In this document: positions 1 to 5,664 of the stretch, piece after piece
Numbering within the stretch: position 1 is the stretch's first letter
Layout of the letters: every line of letters starts with the position of its first letter
NCBI GenBank assembly: GCA_040901775.1
Contig: JBBDYF010000089.1
Location: 1-5,683 of the forward strand
From: CAYLLN01 sp040901775
GTDB lineage: Bacteria; Planctomycetota; Planctomycetia; Pirellulales; Pirellulaceae
Direction of reading: 5' to 3'
Length of the DNA: 5,683 nt
Notes under the pieces: generated by a model
What the model saw: only the letters and a program-made list of their open reading frames with translations
Told to the model about the DNA's origin: nothing
Databases searched by the model: none
Program-made: the position numbers and the translations under genes

Positions 1-52
1 CAGGTTGCAACCGGCGAAACTGGCACCACACCGTTGACAACTCTCTACATAA

Positions 53-146
53 CAGACGCGGAGACGCAGAGCAGTGAGGAATTCATCAATCGCAGCCATG
101 GCAACGCCAACCTGGTTTAATTCCTCTCTGTGCCCCTGTGCCTCTG
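53..146. repeat. Imperfect long inverted repeat of CAGAGGCAC-like modules
   Basis: The left arm (53-83) ends in GAGGAATT at 76-83. The right arm (119-146) starts with the exact complement AATTCCTC at 119-126. Outside these perfect 8 bp the arms stay similar: 13 of the next 19 positions agree when the outer ends are aligned, with three extra bases in the left arm. Both arms are made of short modules of the CAGAGGCAC / CTCTGTGCC type. The 35-base centre (84-118) holds the palindrome GCCATGGC at 95-102. This looks like a dispersed intergenic repeat rather than a gene. I recall similar CTCTGTG-rich stretches between planctomycete genes, but cannot check this here. Confidence 0.5.
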
Positions 147-181
147 TGTGAAAATGAAGCCGCCTGCCTCACTTTCCAACT

Positions 182-209
182 TTGCGGCGATGTCGTCGCG
201 CATTAGAAT
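182..209 (+). promoter_or_regulatory. Weak candidate promoter for the beta-propeller gene
   Basis: TAGAAT at 204-209 matches five of six bases of the TATAAT -10 consensus and sits 38 bases before the ATG at 248. The best partner is TTGCGG at 182-187 with a 16-base spacer, which keeps only the TTG of TTGACA. The local sequence is slightly AT-richer than the flanks. Planctomycete promoters are poorly defined, so this is only a candidate. Confidence 0.25.
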
Positions 210-247
210 AAGGCCCTCACCAAAAATCTCCCGCCAACTCGCCTGCC

Positions 248-1501
248 ATGTTTGTACGAACCATCGCCTGTTTGCTGATCGTCATTCCCGCCACTACCCT
301 CTCCGCCGCCGAACACTGGCACCAATTCCGCGGTCCGCTCGGCAACGGTCACGCGCCCGACGGAGCCGCCGTGCCCACGACCTGGAGCGAGACCGAGCAC
401 GTCCAGTGGAAGACGCCGATCGACGGCAAGGCCTGGTCGAGCCCGGTGATCTGGAAGGACCAGGTCTGGTTCACCAACGCTCCGCCCGACGGCACCAAGC
501 TGTATGCCGTGTGCCTCGCTCTCGAATCGGGCCAGGTCCTCCACAACCGGCTCGTCTTTGAGATCGAACATCCGCAGTCGCTGGGGGACGCCAAGCTCAA
601 GAACAGCTACGCTTCGTCCACGCCGGTCGTCGAGGAAGGGCGGGTCTACGTCCACTTCGGGTCTCCCGGCACCGCCTGCCTCGATACGGCCAGCGGCCAG
701 ACCCTCTGGTCGCGCCAGGACCTCCCCTGCAACCATCACCGCGGGCCGGGCTCGTCGCCCATTGTGTGGCAGGACCTGTTGATCCTGACCTTCGACGGCT
801 TCGATCAGCAGTACGTCGTGGCCCTCGACAAGCAGTCGGGGAAAACCGTCTGGAAGACCGACCGCAACATTGAGTACGGCACGGACAACGGCGACGTGAT
901 GAAAGCCTACAGCACGCCGCACGTGTTCGACGTCGGCGGCACGCAGCAACTCGTCAGCCCCAGCGCCGGGGCGTGCATTGCCTACGATCCGGCCAGCGGC
1001 AAGGAGCTGTGGCGGGTCAAGAGCGGCGGGATGAATGCCGCGGGCCGGCCGGTGATGGGGCATGGGCTGGTCTTCATGGGAACTGCCGACGGAGGGTACA
1101 AGTTTTTTGCCGCATCGCCCGATGGCCGCGGCGATGTGACCGAGTCGCACGTGGCCTGGAAAGCGACCAAAGGCGCTCCGCGCTACGCCTCGCCAATTCT
1201 CGTCGGCGATCTGCTGTTCACCGCTACCGACAAGGACATCCTCTGCTGCCTCGATCCCAAGACCGGGGAGGAACTGTGGCAGAAGCGCGTCGGCGGCACG
1301 TTCACTTCCTCGCCGATCTATGCCGGCGGCAATCTTTATTTCTGCAATGAAGAAGGCTCGACGTTCGTGGTCAAGCCGGCCGCCGAATTCGAGCTGCTCT
1401 CCACCAACAAGCTCGACGAGGGCTGCCTGGCCAGCCCGGCCGTCGCCGGCAAGGCGCTGATCCTGCGGACGAAGTCGGCCGTGTACCGGATCGAGGAGTG
1501 A
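248..1501 (+). CDS. Exported PQQ-like beta-propeller repeat protein
   Basis: The 417-residue product begins with a signal peptide: Arg4, a hydrophobic stretch at 6-18 and a likely cut after Ala21 (Ser-Ala-Ala before Glu22). The mature N-terminus carries W24-H-Q-F-R-G-P30, the start typical of many planctomycete PQQ-like propellers. Blade repeats of the type 'SSP-V-x-G-x-V-Y ... LD-x-x-[ST]G-x-x-LW' follow at about 62-105, 122-156, 168-203, 220-257, 265-305, 313-346 and 352-417. Clear tryptophan ends are at W154, W202, W255, W304 and W344, giving a propeller of seven or eight blades. Such proteins resemble BamB and the PQQ-dehydrogenase propeller by fold only. I see no dehydrogenase active-site segment, so an enzymatic role or cofactor is not supported; a scaffold or binding role outside the cytoplasm is likelier. 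The ATG at 248 is chosen because it places the signal peptide correctly; no Shine-Dalgarno sequence precedes it. It appears to be a single-gene transcript facing the glycosyltransferase operon. Family assignment is firm, function unknown. Confidence 0.93.
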   Translation: MFVRTIACLLIVIPATTLSAAEHWHQFRGPLGNGHAPDGAAVPTTWSETEHVQWKTPIDGKAWSSPVIWKDQVWFTNAPPDGTKLYAVCLALESGQVLHNRLVFEIEHPQSLGDAKLKNSYASSTPVVEEGRVYVHFGSPGTACLDTASGQTLWSRQDLPCNHHRGPGSSPIVWQDLLILTFDGFDQQYVVALDKQSGKTVWKTDRNIEYGTDNGDVMKAYSTPHVFDVGGTQQLVSPSAGACIAYDPASGKELWRVKSGGMNAAGRPVMGHGLVFMGTADGGYKFFAASPDGRGDVTESHVAWKATKGAPRYASPILVGDLLFTATDKDILCCLDPKTGEELWQKRVGGTFTSSPIYAGGNLYFCNEEGSTFVVKPAAEFELLSTNKLDEGCLASPAVAGKALILRTKSAVYRIEE

Positions 1502-1509
1502 GCGAGAGG

Positions 1510-1530
1510 CCGGGGGAGAGAACCCTCCGG
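1510..1530 (+). terminator. Possible stem-loop just after the beta-propeller gene
   Basis: CCGGGGG (1510-1516) pairs with CTCCGG plus the adjoining C (1524-1530), giving seven pairs including one G-U, around a 7-base loop. It begins nine bases after the TGA at 1499-1501. No T-run follows, so it may stabilise the 3' end or act as a weak terminator rather than a classical intrinsic one. Confidence 0.3.
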
Positions 1531-1536
1531 CGGCTT

Positions 1537-1745
1537 AGTGCGGTCCTACAGAGCATCGAGCGGTCCAACAGAGCCTCAGTGCGGTCCAATAGAGCCTCAG
1601 TGCGCTAAAATAGAGCATCAGTGAGGTCCAATAGAGCCTTAGTGAGGTCCAATAGAGCCTTAGTGAGGTCCAATAGAGCCTTAGTGCGATCCTACAGAGC
1701 CTAAGTGCGATCCTACAGATCCTAAGTGCGCTCCTACAGAGCATG
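1537..1745. repeat. Ten-unit 21-bp intergenic tandem repeat
   Basis: Ten head-to-tail units start at 1537, 1558, 1578, 1599, 1620, 1641, 1662, 1683, 1704 and 1725. All are 21 bp except the second, which is 20 bp. The common core is GGTCCAATAGAGCC preceded by AGTGC or AGTGA. Units 5, 6 and 7 (1620-1682) are identical. Units 1 and 8-10 carry CCTACAG in place of CCAATAG; unit 4 is the most diverged, with GCTAAAATAG. There are no spacers, so this is not a CRISPR array. Because 21 is a multiple of three, the minus strand keeps an open frame through the array with a seven-residue repeat of the Leu-Arg-Leu-Tyr-Trp-Thr-Ser type; I regard that as a by-product of the period. The array lies between two convergent genes, so it may sit in the 3' untranslated region of one or both transcripts. 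Function is unknown. Confidence 0.93.
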
Positions 1746-1904
1746 AAGGAGCAAAAACATTGGCTGTTGCGGAAAAAACAGGGACTGTAGCGGATCGATC
1801 AGGTCCTGAAGGTGCAATTCTGGCAGCTATAGATAAGCGATAGTTGATATTAACGAAAAAAACCGCTGCCAGATTACTGGAGCCAGGTCGTATTTGCCGA
1901 CGAT
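1746..1904. other. AT-richer intergenic patch
   Basis: After the repeat array the base composition shifts. Runs of A occur at 1753-1757, 1773-1778 and 1856-1862, unlike the GC-rich flanks. A 15-codon frame starts at the ATG at 1743 and ends with TAG at 1788-1790; it is too short, and too lacking in support, to be called a gene. The short mirror ACAG-GGA-CTGT lies at 1778-1788. The inverted repeat at 1819-1873 is listed separately. I recognise no RNA gene or transposon remnant. Confidence 0.45.
1819..1873. repeat. Perfect 9-bp inverted repeat with AT-rich loop
   Basis: TCTGGCAGC (1819-1827) is the exact complement of GCTGCCAGA (1865-1873). The 37 bases between them are AT-rich and contain a small nested pair, CTAT at 1827-1830 with ATAG at 1840-1843, which shares one base with the outer arm. 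It could fold as a hairpin in RNA or be a binding site or the edge pair of a small dispersed element. There is no T-run next to it and it is far from either stop codon, so a terminator role is weakly supported. Confidence 0.4.
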
Positions 1905-1921
1905 GGGCCTCTTTTTGGCCC
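1905..1921. terminator. Short GGGCC/GGCCC hairpin with T-rich loop
   Basis: GGGCC (1905-1909) pairs with GGCCC (1917-1921) around the loop TCTTTTT. The T-run is in the loop and not after the stem, so this is not a standard intrinsic terminator on either strand. It could still help end transcription in this convergent region, or be chance. Confidence 0.2.
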
Positions 1922-1925
1922 CCCT

Positions 1926-1954
1926 GGGACGAGGGGAATAGGGAGTGGGGGGGG
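1926..1954 (+). other. G-quadruplex-forming motif
   Basis: Four G-tracts lie in a row: GGG at 1926-1928, GGGG at 1933-1936, GGG at 1941-1943 and eight G at 1947-1954. The loops between them are ACGA, AATA and AGT. This meets the usual rule of four tracts of three or more G with loops of one to seven bases. The G-rich strand is the plus strand, so a read-through transcript from the beta-propeller gene would carry it as RNA. In-cell folding is unproven. Confidence 0.55.
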
Positions 1955-1978
1955 CGAGGCCGCTGGTCCTGCCGAATG

Positions 1979-2007
1979 GAACGACGCGGGCCGCCCGCAG
2001 GCCGTTC
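1979..2007 (-). terminator. Two-part GC hairpin at the 3' end of the glycosyltransferase operon
   Basis: The inner stem GCGGG (1986-1990) / CCCGC (1994-1998) has a three-base loop. After a small internal loop, an outer stem GAACG (1979-1983) / CGTTC (2003-2007) closes it. In the minus-strand transcript it begins on the last base of the TAG stop codon (2009-2007). No U-run follows, so it may block 3' decay or assist termination rather than act alone. Confidence 0.3.
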
Positions 2008-2888
2008 TACGCGAACCACCCGTACCGCACGATGCACCACAGGGCGTTGAACAGGTCCTGGATGCCGATCTTTTTCCCGTCGGCATAGCCGCGGGCCTGG
2101 TAGCGGATCGGCACTTCGCTGATGCGGGCCTGGAGGCGGGCCAGCTTGGCGGTCACTTCGGGCTCGAAGCCAAAGCGGTTCTGCTGGATCTCGATCTGGG
2201 CGAGGGTCTCGCGGCGGAAGGCCTTGTAGCAGGTCTCCATGTCGGTCAGCTCCAGCCCCGTCAGCCAGTTGGACGACGCGGTCAGCAGCCAGTTGCCCGT
2301 GCGATGGACCAGCGACTTGTCCTGCGGCTGTTCGCCGAGGAACCGCGAGCCGAAGACGACGTCGGAGCGGCCTTCCACGATCGGCCGGATCACCGAGACG
2401 ATGTCCCGCGGATCGTATTCCAGGTCCGCGTCCTGCACGACGATGACGTCGCCGCCCGCGTGACGAAAGCCGGTCCGCAGCGCGGCCCCCTTCCCTTCGT
2501 TCTGCGGCTTGTGGATCACGTACACGCCGGCCCGCCCGTCAAGCTCATCGAGCACGTTGGCCGTTCCGTCGGTGCTGGCGTCGTTGACGACAACGATCTC
2601 CTTGGGAATCGGCAAGGAGTTGACGCGAGCAATCACCCGGCGGATCGTTCGCTCCTCGTTGTAGACGGGGATCACGACCGACAGCTTGAACTTCGGCGGC
2701 AAGGCGTAGTCCAGCGTCGCCGGCTCGTAGCCCTCCTCCACCGTCAAGAGTTCCGTCAGGCTTTCCAGCCGATCGAGCGTTTCGATCGCCCGGTCGATCG
2801 CGGCATTGTCGCCCCGCGTGGGAGTGCCGAGAGGGCTGCGTGAGACGGAAAGCTCGGATTCGTGTACGATCGCAGTGGACTTGGGCAT
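2007..2888 (-). CDS. Family 2 glycosyltransferase, polyprenol-phosphate sugar synthase type
   Basis: The 293-residue protein carries the GT-A fold of the DPM1-like branch of GT2. It has a start strand SVVIPVYNEE (70-79), VVVNDASTDGT (99-109) for nucleotide binding, the stretch NEGKGAALRTG (130-140), the metal-binding QDADLEYDP (152-160) with D153 and D155, GSRF (180-183), the acceptor-side TDMETCYKAFRR (215-226) and FGFEPEV (239-245). The ending RYQARGYADGKKIGIQD (262-278) is also typical of the branch. No membrane segment follows, so it is probably cytosolic or membrane-associated, as short DPM1 enzymes are. Family knowledge suggests transfer of a hexose from a nucleotide sugar to a polyprenyl phosphate; which sugar cannot be read. 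Residues 1-65 are a charged extension before the fold with no motif I recognise. The ATG at 2888 is the only nearby ATG and lacks a clear Shine-Dalgarno sequence. It follows the membrane-protein gene after 34 bases, so the two are probably co-transcribed. Confidence 0.92.
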   Translation of the reverse strand: MPKSTAIVHESELSVSRSPLGTPTRGDNAAIDRAIETLDRLESLTELLTVEEGYEPATLDYALPPKFKLSVVIPVYNEERTIRRVIARVNSLPIPKEIVVVNDASTDGTANVLDELDGRAGVYVIHKPQNEGKGAALRTGFRHAGGDVIVVQDADLEYDPRDIVSVIRPIVEGRSDVVFGSRFLGEQPQDKSLVHRTGNWLLTASSNWLTGLELTDMETCYKAFRRETLAQIEIQQNRFGFEPEVTAKLARLQARISEVPIRYQARGYADGKKIGIQDLFNALWCIVRYGWFA

Positions 2889-2922
2889 AGCGGCGACACT
2901 TGGTTGGCGTGAGTAGTTTGTT

Positions 2923-4698
2923 TTAGTGCCACGTCAGCGACTGGCGGCCGCGCGGCTGGTAGGGGGGAATGGCCGGCCAGGAGACATAGCCCCGCTGCGG
3001 CTCGTCTCCCAACATGCGCCGCTCGGCAGGGATGTAATCAGGGCTGTCGGGATTGCCGTACCGGGTCATTCGCCCCCAGAGCTGTACCAGGCCGTCCTGG
3101 TACAGGAGCGACCAGTCGCGGCGATTCTGCTCCATCACCTGGACGCTCGGCAGTTGGTTGCGGTTGATCAACACCAGGTCGGGGCTGCCGTGGTTGAGCA
3201 CCCGCTGGCGATCGACCGGGCCGGAGTCGGGCCCGCGGTAACGCCTGTCGGCCGGCACTTCTCCCATCAAAAAGTCAAAGTGCTCGTCAAGCATCTGCTG
3301 CGAATAGCTGGTGCGGCAGCGGCCATCCACATGGACCAGCAGCCCTTCGCCACCGGGGTGCCTGGGGCCGAACGCAGCCAGGGCGTACTGCGCCCAGTTG
3401 AACGTCACGAACATCCGCCCGGTAAGCCCCTCGCGGCCGATGTACTGAAATGCGGAGACCGGATAGCTCTCGCGATCGACGCGCAGCTCGTGCAGGTGCC
3501 AGAACAGTTGCCCGCCGCAAAGGAGATAGGCGATGGCCAGCCCGACAGCCGATGCCCAGCGCACGCCCGGCCCGATCGAGTCGAACATCGACGCCCCCGG
3601 TTTGGTGACGCCGACACGCTGGAGTGCCGAATCGACATGGGGCGGCAGCCACAAGCCGACCGCGATCGCGAAGAACGCCACGTGCCGCAGATGGACCAGG
3701 GACTGCCAGAGGATCAGCGACACGATCACAAGCTGCGTGAAGTCGCGCTGCCGGCGGCTGGCCGCCAGCCCCAGCACTGCCACTCCGATGAGCATCGCCA
3801 ACGGCACGTCGGCTGGACTGGTGAAGTCGGGGGCGCGCCATTCCAGGATCTCCGGCCGCGGCACGGCCAGATCGTGGTACAGCCAGACGTGGAATTCAAA
3901 GCTGTACGGATTGATGAACGTGGCCAGTCCAGCGGCAATCGCCATCAGGGCGAAGCGGCGAACGAGCCCGCCGGCGTCCCAGCCGTGGCGACAGAAGGCT
4001 TCGACGCTTCGCAGGCCCAGATAGGCGACGAAGACGCAGTAACCGGCGAGGAACCCGCCATGCGCATTGGACCAGAGCATCATCAGGATCGGCACCAGCC
4101 ACAAACACCGCATCCGCGCCGACGAATAAACCAGCGGCTGCGATTCGTCGAGCGTGCCCGGCTTGCGCCACGGCCAGCGCAGTTGCCACGATCCTTCCCA
4201 GCCTTCAAAACACCAAGAGAGAAGCGTCAGCAACAGCGTGAAGCTGACGTACGAGAAAAGCTGCGGCCTCAGCGTCCAGTGATTGGACAGGCCCAGTGCC
4301 GCCAACAGCGCCACCACCGCGGTGGCCAAGAGTCCGGTGCGCTGCCTGGCTGCCGACCACAGGATCAGCCCCAGAACCACCACGCCCAGCAGCGCCTTGA
4401 GCAGCAGCAGCCCCGTTCCGCCGAGCGAATCGTTGGCCACGGCGAGGGCCAACTCGGCCAGGATTTCGTGATTGATCCAAGGGTAACCTTCGGCGATGTA
4501 GGAGTAGGTCGTCGTCGCGGGAAGTCCGCTGTGCAGTGCATCTCGGCCGTATTGCACATGCCCCCACAGGTCCGGATCGGCGACGTTGTACGACAATGCC
4601 ACCGATGCCGCCAGCACGACGGCCAACAGCACGCCGCGGTCAAACCAGCGGGCGATGTCGGCACGGGCGGCTGGGACGTGCGGCTGCGTGAGGACCAT
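2923..4698 (-). CDS. Polytopic membrane protein, probable GT-C-type glycosyltransferase
   Basis: The 591-residue protein has roughly nine to eleven hydrophobic segments, at about 22-39, 93-116, 122-138, 145-164, 199-211, 213-229, 249-265, 299-313, 322-351 (perhaps two) and 380-400. A mostly soluble C-terminal region of about 180 residues follows. Arg12, Arg17 and Arg21 before the first segment place the N-terminus inside, so the acidic motif D41-P-D-L-W-G-H47 falls in the first outer loop, where GT-C enzymes keep their catalytic acid. The same loop has Y65-S-Y and P73-W-I-N-H-E78, and RPQLFSY follows at 144-150; this set recurs in a large uncharacterised bacterial membrane family. The C-terminal part has FNWAQY and VDGRCRTSY, also seen in such proteins. 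The enzyme activity is inferred from topology and from the adjacent lipid-sugar synthase gene. Substrate is unknown; it could instead be a non-enzymatic relative. The ATG at 4698 gives a normal N-terminus; no strong ribosome site is visible. Confidence 0.82.
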   Translation of the reverse strand: MVLTQPHVPAARADIARWFDRGVLLAVVLAASVALSYNVADPDLWGHVQYGRDALHSGLPATTTYSYIAEGYPWINHEILAELALAVANDSLGGTGLLLLKALLGVVVLGLILWSAARQRTGLLATAVVALLAALGLSNHWTLRPQLFSYVSFTLLLTLLSWCFEGWEGSWQLRWPWRKPGTLDESQPLVYSSARMRCLWLVPILMMLWSNAHGGFLAGYCVFVAYLGLRSVEAFCRHGWDAGGLVRRFALMAIAAGLATFINPYSFEFHVWLYHDLAVPRPEILEWRAPDFTSPADVPLAMLIGVAVLGLAASRRQRDFTQLVIVSLILWQSLVHLRHVAFFAIAVGLWLPPHVDSALQRVGVTKPGASMFDSIGPGVRWASAVGLAIAYLLCGGQLFWHLHELRVDRESYPVSAFQYIGREGLTGRMFVTFNWAQYALAAFGPRHPGGEGLLVHVDGRCRTSYSQQMLDEHFDFLMGEVPADRRYRGPDSGPVDRQRVLNHGSPDLVLINRNQLPSVQVMEQNRRDWSLLYQDGLVQLWGRMTRYGNPDSPDYIPAERRMLGDEPQRGYVSWPAIPPYQPRGRQSLTWH

Positions 4699-4761
4699 CG
4701 GGAATGGGTGGTGGTGCGTGTATTGAATCCATGCGGGCCAGGAAGGTTCGCCGCGCGCGGA

Positions 4762-4767
4762 AGTATA
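4762..4767 (-). promoter_or_regulatory. Candidate -10 element for the glycosyltransferase operon
   Basis: On the minus strand this reads TATACT, five of six matches to TATAAT, 63 bases upstream of the ATG at 4698. No convincing -35 lies 16-18 bases further up; the sequence there is GC-only. The element stands out because its surroundings are very GC-rich. Confidence 0.3.
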
Positions 4768-4808
4768 GGTCGCCAGCGCTTAAGCCGGCGGAACCCGCGG
4801 AGATGGAA

Positions 4809-4833
4809 CTCCCCGGAATGGGCGGTCCGGGAG
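4809..4833. promoter_or_regulatory. Stem-loop in the divergent intergenic region
   Basis: CTCCCCGGA (4809-4817) pairs with TCCGGGAG (4826-4833), giving eight pairs with one bulged C around an 8-base loop. It lies between the divergent operon and protease genes. It could be an operator-like dyad serving both directions or an RNA structure in a longer leader. A second, weaker pair, GTTGCC (4864-4869) with GGCAAC (4887-4892), lies closer to the protease start. Confidence 0.3.
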
Positions 4834-4912
4834 CGGAGCGCGCGGGTCGTGACGGGCGTAGCGGTTGCCACGAGGGTAGGGCGGCCGGCAACTCCGCAGA
4901 TGCTGAACTTGC

Positions 4913-4918
4913 TACGAT
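4913..4918 (+). promoter_or_regulatory. Possible -10 element for a leaderless protease transcript
   Basis: TACGAT fits the TAnnnT pattern and ends six bases before the GTG start at 4925. In bacteria with leaderless genes this spacing puts the RNA start at the first codon. No Shine-Dalgarno sequence precedes the GTG, which agrees with the idea, but there is no -35 match. Short AT-poor matches of this kind arise easily by chance. Confidence 0.2.
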
Positions 4919-4924
4919 GGCGAC

Positions 4925-5653
4925 GTGAATTCGCCGCAACGTCCGATTACGAGTCGCGCCAATCTAGCGGCAATAGCTGTCGCGATTGTGTTGCCCTCGC
5001 TCGTCACCTGGCTTTACTTCGAAGCCTTTGCCGGCAGCCCGGCAGGCTCCAAGATCGCCTTCGGGATCGGCAAGACGATCCAGTTCGCGTTGCCGCTGGC
5101 GTGGGTTTTCCTTGTGCAGCGGCAGCCGCTGCGACTGCCGTGGCCCAAGCGTGACGGCGTGCTGCTGGGAATCGCCTTCGGCTCGGCGGTCGGCGGGGCG
5201 ATGCTGCTGCTCTACTACTTCGTCCTGGGTCCGCGCGGGTTCTTCGACGGACCGGCGGACGAGGTCCGCCAGAAGGTGGCCGAGTTCGGCGTCACGACCG
5301 CCTTTGGTTTTGCCGTGATGGGCCTATTCTATTCGCTCGTCCACTCGCTGCTGGAGGAATACTACTGGCGGTGGTTCGTCTTCGGCCAACTTCGAGAGCA
5401 GATTCCGCTCTGGCCGGCAATTGCCGTATCCAGCGTCGGCTTCACGCTCCATCACGTGCTGGTGCTGGCCCGCTACTTTGGTTGGAATTCGCCGGCGACG
5501 TGGCTGTTCGTCTCCGGCATTGTGATTGGCGGCGCGGCGTGGGCCTGGCTCTACGACCGCAACAAGTCGCTCTACGGACCGTGGATCAGCCACCTCTTGG
5601 TCGATGCGGCCATCTTTTGGATTGGCTACGACCTGGTGCGTAATACGCTGTAG
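4925..5653 (+). CDS. CPBP family intramembrane glutamic endopeptidase
   Basis: The 242-residue membrane protein holds the three motifs of the CPBP (Rce1-like/abortive infection protein) family: E144-E145-x-x-x-R149, F173-x-x-x-H177 and H223-x-x-x-D227. All expected catalytic residues are present. Hydrophobic segments lie at about 13-35, 47-64, 78-101, 124-142, 162-182, 192-210 and 220-237, and the motifs fall in or near the last four, as in the family. Length is normal. Family members cleave within membranes; some process CAAX-type or bacteriocin-related peptides, but the substrate here cannot be inferred and no peptide gene is nearby. The start is GTG at 4925: an in-frame TGA at 4904-4906 excludes earlier starts, and the next in-frame Met (93) would lose two membrane segments. 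It diverges from the glycosyltransferase operon across 226 bases. The stop is TAG at 5651-5653; no downstream partner is visible before the window ends. Confidence 0.93.
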   Translation: MNSPQRPITSRANLAAIAVAIVLPSLVTWLYFEAFAGSPAGSKIAFGIGKTIQFALPLAWVFLVQRQPLRLPWPKRDGVLLGIAFGSAVGGAMLLLYYFVLGPRGFFDGPADEVRQKVAEFGVTTAFGFAVMGLFYSLVHSLLEEYYWRWFVFGQLREQIPLWPAIAVSSVGFTLHHVLVLARYFGWNSPATWLFVSGIVIGGAAWAWLYDRNKSLYGPWISHLLVDAAIFWIGYDLVRNTL

Positions 5654-5664
5654 TCACACATCCA

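Larger units (their letters stand above)
1..247. other. Leader region without a supported complete gene
   Basis: No complete gene is supported here. Two open stretches run off the left edge. Plus frame 1 is open from base 1 to a TAA at 118-120 (39 codons). On the minus strand an ATG at 99-97 opens a frame of 33 codons to the edge, which includes a Cys-x-x-Cys-Gly pair. Either could be the edge of a neighbouring gene. Both overlap the inverted repeat at 53-146, which makes coding less likely. Bases 1-12 also contain the perfect 10-bp palindrome GGTTGCAACC at 3-12. Confidence 0.4.

Noticed and set aside
34..39. TTGACA as a -35 box
   Set aside because: No -10-like sequence lies 16-18 bases downstream.
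1..99. Minus-strand partial gene starting at 99 with a Cys-x-x-Cys-Gly pair
   Set aside because: Only 33 codons are visible, they overlap the inverted repeat, and one cysteine pair is not enough to name a domain.
203..1150. 315-codon minus-strand frame opposite the beta-propeller gene
   Set aside because: The plus-strand frame has a signal peptide and propeller repeats. The minus-strand product has no recognisable motif and is a composition artefact.
1535..1744. 69-residue minus-strand peptide with a seven-residue repeat
   Set aside because: The open frame follows from a 21-bp period without stops. A one-base indel in unit 2 shifts the pattern, and there is no ribosome site or known domain.
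1537..1745. CRISPR array
   Set aside because: Units abut each other without unique spacers, vary in sequence, and no cas gene is nearby.
1743..1790. 15-codon lysine-rich plus-strand frame after the repeat array
   Set aside because: Too short to be distinguished from chance, and the ATG lies in the last repeat unit.
4704..4928. 74-codon plus-strand frame whose TGA overlaps the GTG of the protease gene
   Set aside because: The GTGA overlap would suit translational coupling, but the product is low-complexity, rich in Gly, Arg and Ala, and runs through the likely promoter and dyads.
2926..5154. 742-codon open frame on the plus strand opposite the membrane-protein gene
   Set aside because: It is antisense to a protein with clear membrane segments and family motifs. 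Its product is rich in Arg, Gln, Pro and His with no domain, as expected from the complementary frame of a GC-rich gene. It also crosses the intergenic region and enters the protease gene in a wrong frame.
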